The position numbers and the translations under genes were made by a program. The notes under the pieces are model-generated. The model was not told the DNA's origin. It saw only the letters and a program-made list of their open reading frames with translations, and made no database searches. A stretch of DNA of 7,624 nucleotides from Caldilineaceae bacterium (lineage in GTDB: Bacteria; Chloroflexota; Anaerolineae; Caldilineales; Caldilineaceae): positions 1-7,624 of the forward strand of contig JAAUPU010000120.1 of the NCBI GenBank assembly GCA_012032975.1, in the 5' to 3' direction. Shown in pieces: positions 5,986 to 7,624 of this stretch; position 1 is the stretch's first letter; each line of letters starts with the position of its first letter.

Positions 5986-6993
5986 TCAATCTCGCGAGAT
6001 GCGCGGGTCTAGCAGAGGGTATGTGATGTCCATGATAAACATGGCTACGGCGATGGCAATGACGATGAAGAGCACGATGCCGTAGATCATGAAGTAATCG
6101 AGCTGCGCGATAGAACGGGCGAGCAGTGTGCCTACACCTGGATAGCCAAAGACCAGTTCGACCAGTACAGCGCCCGAGACCAGAAAACTGAAGGCCAACG
6201 CCAAACCGGTCACCTGCGGCAACATGGCATTGCGCATGCCATATCTAAAGAAGAGACGTCTCTCCTTGACCCCTTTGGCCTCGGCAAAGGTCATATAATC
6301 CTCACCCTGCACCGTCACCATCATGCCGCGCATGCCGATGGTCCAGCCCCCCATGGTGGTGATGACCAGCGCAAAGGCAGGCAAGATCGAGTGTTTCATG
6401 ATCTCGAGGGCAAAGGAAATCGAGGCGCTCGGAATCGTGCCAATGGCGTAACCGCCGCCTAACGGTAGCCACTTCCACTGGAAGGCGACATAATAGATGA
6501 GGATGATGGCGATCAAATAGGCCGGGATCGCGCCCAATATCAGCACCGAGGGCAAGACGTACTTGACGAAGTTTCCCGATTTGGGCCAGGCCATCAGCGC
6601 GCCCAGGAAAGTGCCCAACACGAAGGCGATGATCGTTGCGGTCAGCAACAAGCCGAGTGTCCACGGCAATGCCGCGCCGACCAATTCGGTTACAGTCTTG
6701 GGGTAGTTGGCGATGGAGTAACCCAGGTCAAGATGGAGGACATCCCAAATGTAATTGATATATTGTTTCCATACCGGCTGATCCAGGCCAAACTTGGCCT
6801 CGTAGGCGGCCACCATCTCATTGAAACCCTCCTCGATTACACCGCCACGCGAGGCCTGTTCCAACAGCTTTTCTCGCAGCGGATTGCGCGGCGTCAATTT
6901 GGGGATCAGAAAATTGAGCGTCACGGCGCTCCAAACAATCAGCACCAGCAGCCCAAAGCGTTTGAGGATAAACCGTGCCGTCGAAGACTTCAT
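5986..6993 (-). CDS. oppB: Opp/Dpp-type ABC transporter permease OppB
   Basis: This is the first membrane-spanning subunit, forming the translocation pore with OppC. It is the only intact gene in the window, 335 residues. ATG 6993 is preceded by TAGGAGAC about 8 bases upstream, a good ribosome-binding site. The N-terminal helix (about 10-31) ends in the OppB-type FLIPKLTPRNPLR. An extracytoplasmic domain follows with FGLDQPVWKQYINYIWDVLH then LDLGYSI, typical of the family. Further hydrophobic helices lie near 112-135, 147-170, 202-222, 260-283 and 303-325. The EAA loop is at about 233-258 (YMTFAEAKGVKERRLFFRYG then MRNAMLP), and the C-terminus ends YPLLDPRISRD. It precedes oppC by 42 bp. Family assignment is firm; the transported substrate is not known. 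Confidence 0.96.
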   Translation of the reverse strand: MKSSTARFILKRFGLLVLIVWSAVTLNFLIPKLTPRNPLREKLLEQASRGGVIEEGFNEMVAAYEAKFGLDQPVWKQYINYIWDVLHLDLGYSIANYPKTVTELVGAALPWTLGLLLTATIIAFVLGTFLGALMAWPKSGNFVKYVLPSVLILGAIPAYLIAIILIYYVAFQWKWLPLGGGYAIGTIPSASISFALEIMKHSILPAFALVITTMGGWTIGMRGMMVTVQGEDYMTFAEAKGVKERRLFFRYGMRNAMLPQVTGLALAFSFLVSGAVLVELVFGYPGVGTLLARSIAQLDYFMIYGIVLFIVIAIAVAMFIMDITYPLLDPRISRD

Positions 6994-7051
6994 TCCACGT
7001 CTCCTAAATCAACGAATCCAGAGGATTGTCCATATGCGAAACGCTCGAAGA

Positions 7052-7107
7052 GGGAAAATAAACCAATGCGAGGGGCGGGATACTTGCTTCCACCCCTCGC
7101 ATTGGTT
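7052..7107 (-). terminator. 15 bp perfect stem-loop with T-rich tail between the binding-protein gene and oppB
   Basis: AACCAATGCGAGGGG (7061-7075) and CCCCTCGCATTGGTT (7093-7107) are perfect reverse complements around a 17-base loop. On the minus strand the stem is followed at once by TATTTTCCCT, giving GGTTTATTTT at the 3' side, as in an intrinsic terminator. It lies 64 bp after the stop of the binding-protein gene and 67 bp before oppB. In comparable operons such hairpins partly terminate the message or protect its 3' end, so that binding protein is made in excess over permease; that role is inferred here. Confidence 0.8.
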
Positions 7108-7171
7108 GCCTATGTTACATCATCTTCGAAGTCAGATTGCGTATACACGTTACCAGAAAAATCAATGTGGA

Positions 7172-7624
7172 CTATTGTGCCGGTTCCAGATTGTGCAGCG
7201 TCAGCGGGAAGGTCAAGGCCCAGACTGCGCCGTTGACATAGGGGTTCTCCGCATCCGGCCAACCCTCCCAGTAGGTGGTGTTCATGGGAATACGGTGCAT
7301 CCACTGCTGGATCGGCGCATCCACCAGATTGTCCAGCCAGATCTCCAGCGCGGCCAGATAGGTGTCCATGAATTCCTGGTCCTCTGGATCGGGCTTCATG
7401 GCGGCCATCTTGTCGAGCAACTCATCGTATTCGGCGTTCTGGAAGCGCGAGTTGTAGGAGGTTGGCTCGCCGATGGGCGCCCAGTATTTGCTCGTGTACA
7501 TATCCATGGTCGCAAAGGGATTCGCTGATGGAACCACCATGGCCGTTGAGCCAGATCTTCTGCGTGCCATCGCTCTGACGCGCTGCCGGTGTCGGCCGGC
7601 GTAATCCACTCAGCCTCGAAGCCG
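7172..7624 (-). CDS. Family-5 extracellular substrate-binding protein, C-terminal part (partial, two frameshifts)
   Basis: This is the 3' end of the binding protein that captures the ligand outside the membrane and delivers it to OppBC. Its N-terminus lies beyond the right edge. About 150 residues are visible in three frames: GFEAEWITPADTGSAS, then SDGTQKIWLNGHGGSIS, then NPFATMDMYTSKYWAPIGEP onward. Each change corresponds to one extra base, near 7571-7578 and near 7520-7526. The last frame runs to TAG at 7172-7174 and carries SBP family 5 C-terminal features: NSRFQNAEYDELLDKM, an EFMDTYLAALEIWLDN helix, IPMNTTYWEGWPDAENPY and a final LTLHNLEPAQ. The YW-GWP--ENPY segment recalls relatives that bind oligosaccharides in thermophiles, so a sugar ligand is possible; that is weak inference. 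Position directly upstream of oppB, in the same direction, supports its role as the cognate receptor. Confidence 0.88.

Overview
This 7.6 kb window is the downstream part of an oligopeptide/dipeptide-type (Opp/Dpp) ABC importer operon on the minus strand. It is followed by a FemAB-type peptidoglycan-bridge transferase region, and then by a short repeat-rich, gene-poor stretch holding a broken DUF433 antitoxin gene. The GC-rich DNA, the FemX-sized FemAB proteins, the DUF433 gene and the short-period repeats of GATGACAGGGTGA and CTTTTGGTTGCC type suggest a member of the Chloroflexota (Anaerolineae/Caldilineae-like). This placement is inference; no phylogenetic marker is present.

Layout, read along the minus strand from the right edge. 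(1) The C-terminal part of a family-5 substrate-binding protein (7624-7172; its N-terminus lies outside). (2) A 178 bp gap holding a perfect 15 bp stem-loop followed by a T-rich tract (7052-7107), which looks like a partial terminator or mRNA-stabilising hairpin. (3) The permease OppB (6993-5986), the only gene in the window that reads without interruption. (4) The permease OppC (5943-5039). (5) The ATPase OppD (5042-4063), whose GTG start overlaps the oppC stop. (6) The ATPase OppF (4066 to about 2997), whose ATG overlaps the oppD stop. (7) A 101 bp gap with a small inverted repeat. (8) Two FemAB domains in tandem (2895-651) that appear to have been one continuous reading frame of about 750 residues. 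(9) Converging on them from the plus strand, a DUF433 antitoxin remnant (about 337-656), preceded by direct repeats, a small stem-loop and a five-copy 12 bp tandem repeat (1-158).

The most striking property is that nearly every gene carries single-base frameshifts while its conserved motifs stay intact: about seven indels in 7.6 kb (DUF433, FemAB, OppF, OppD, OppC, and two in the binding protein). This looks more like indel errors in the assembly than decay. It also means automated calls here will split genes in two and invent false tails.

Together the genes encode a complete importer: binding protein, two membrane subunits and two nucleotide-binding subunits. The ligand cannot be fixed from sequence. 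The Opp-like fold suggests peptides, but aromatic motifs in the binding-protein C-terminus recall oligosaccharide-binding relatives. The adjacent FemAB genes raise the possibility of a cell-wall connection. I found no convincing previously undescribed system. The in-frame tandem FemAB architecture and the repeat-bearing left flank are the most worth a second look.
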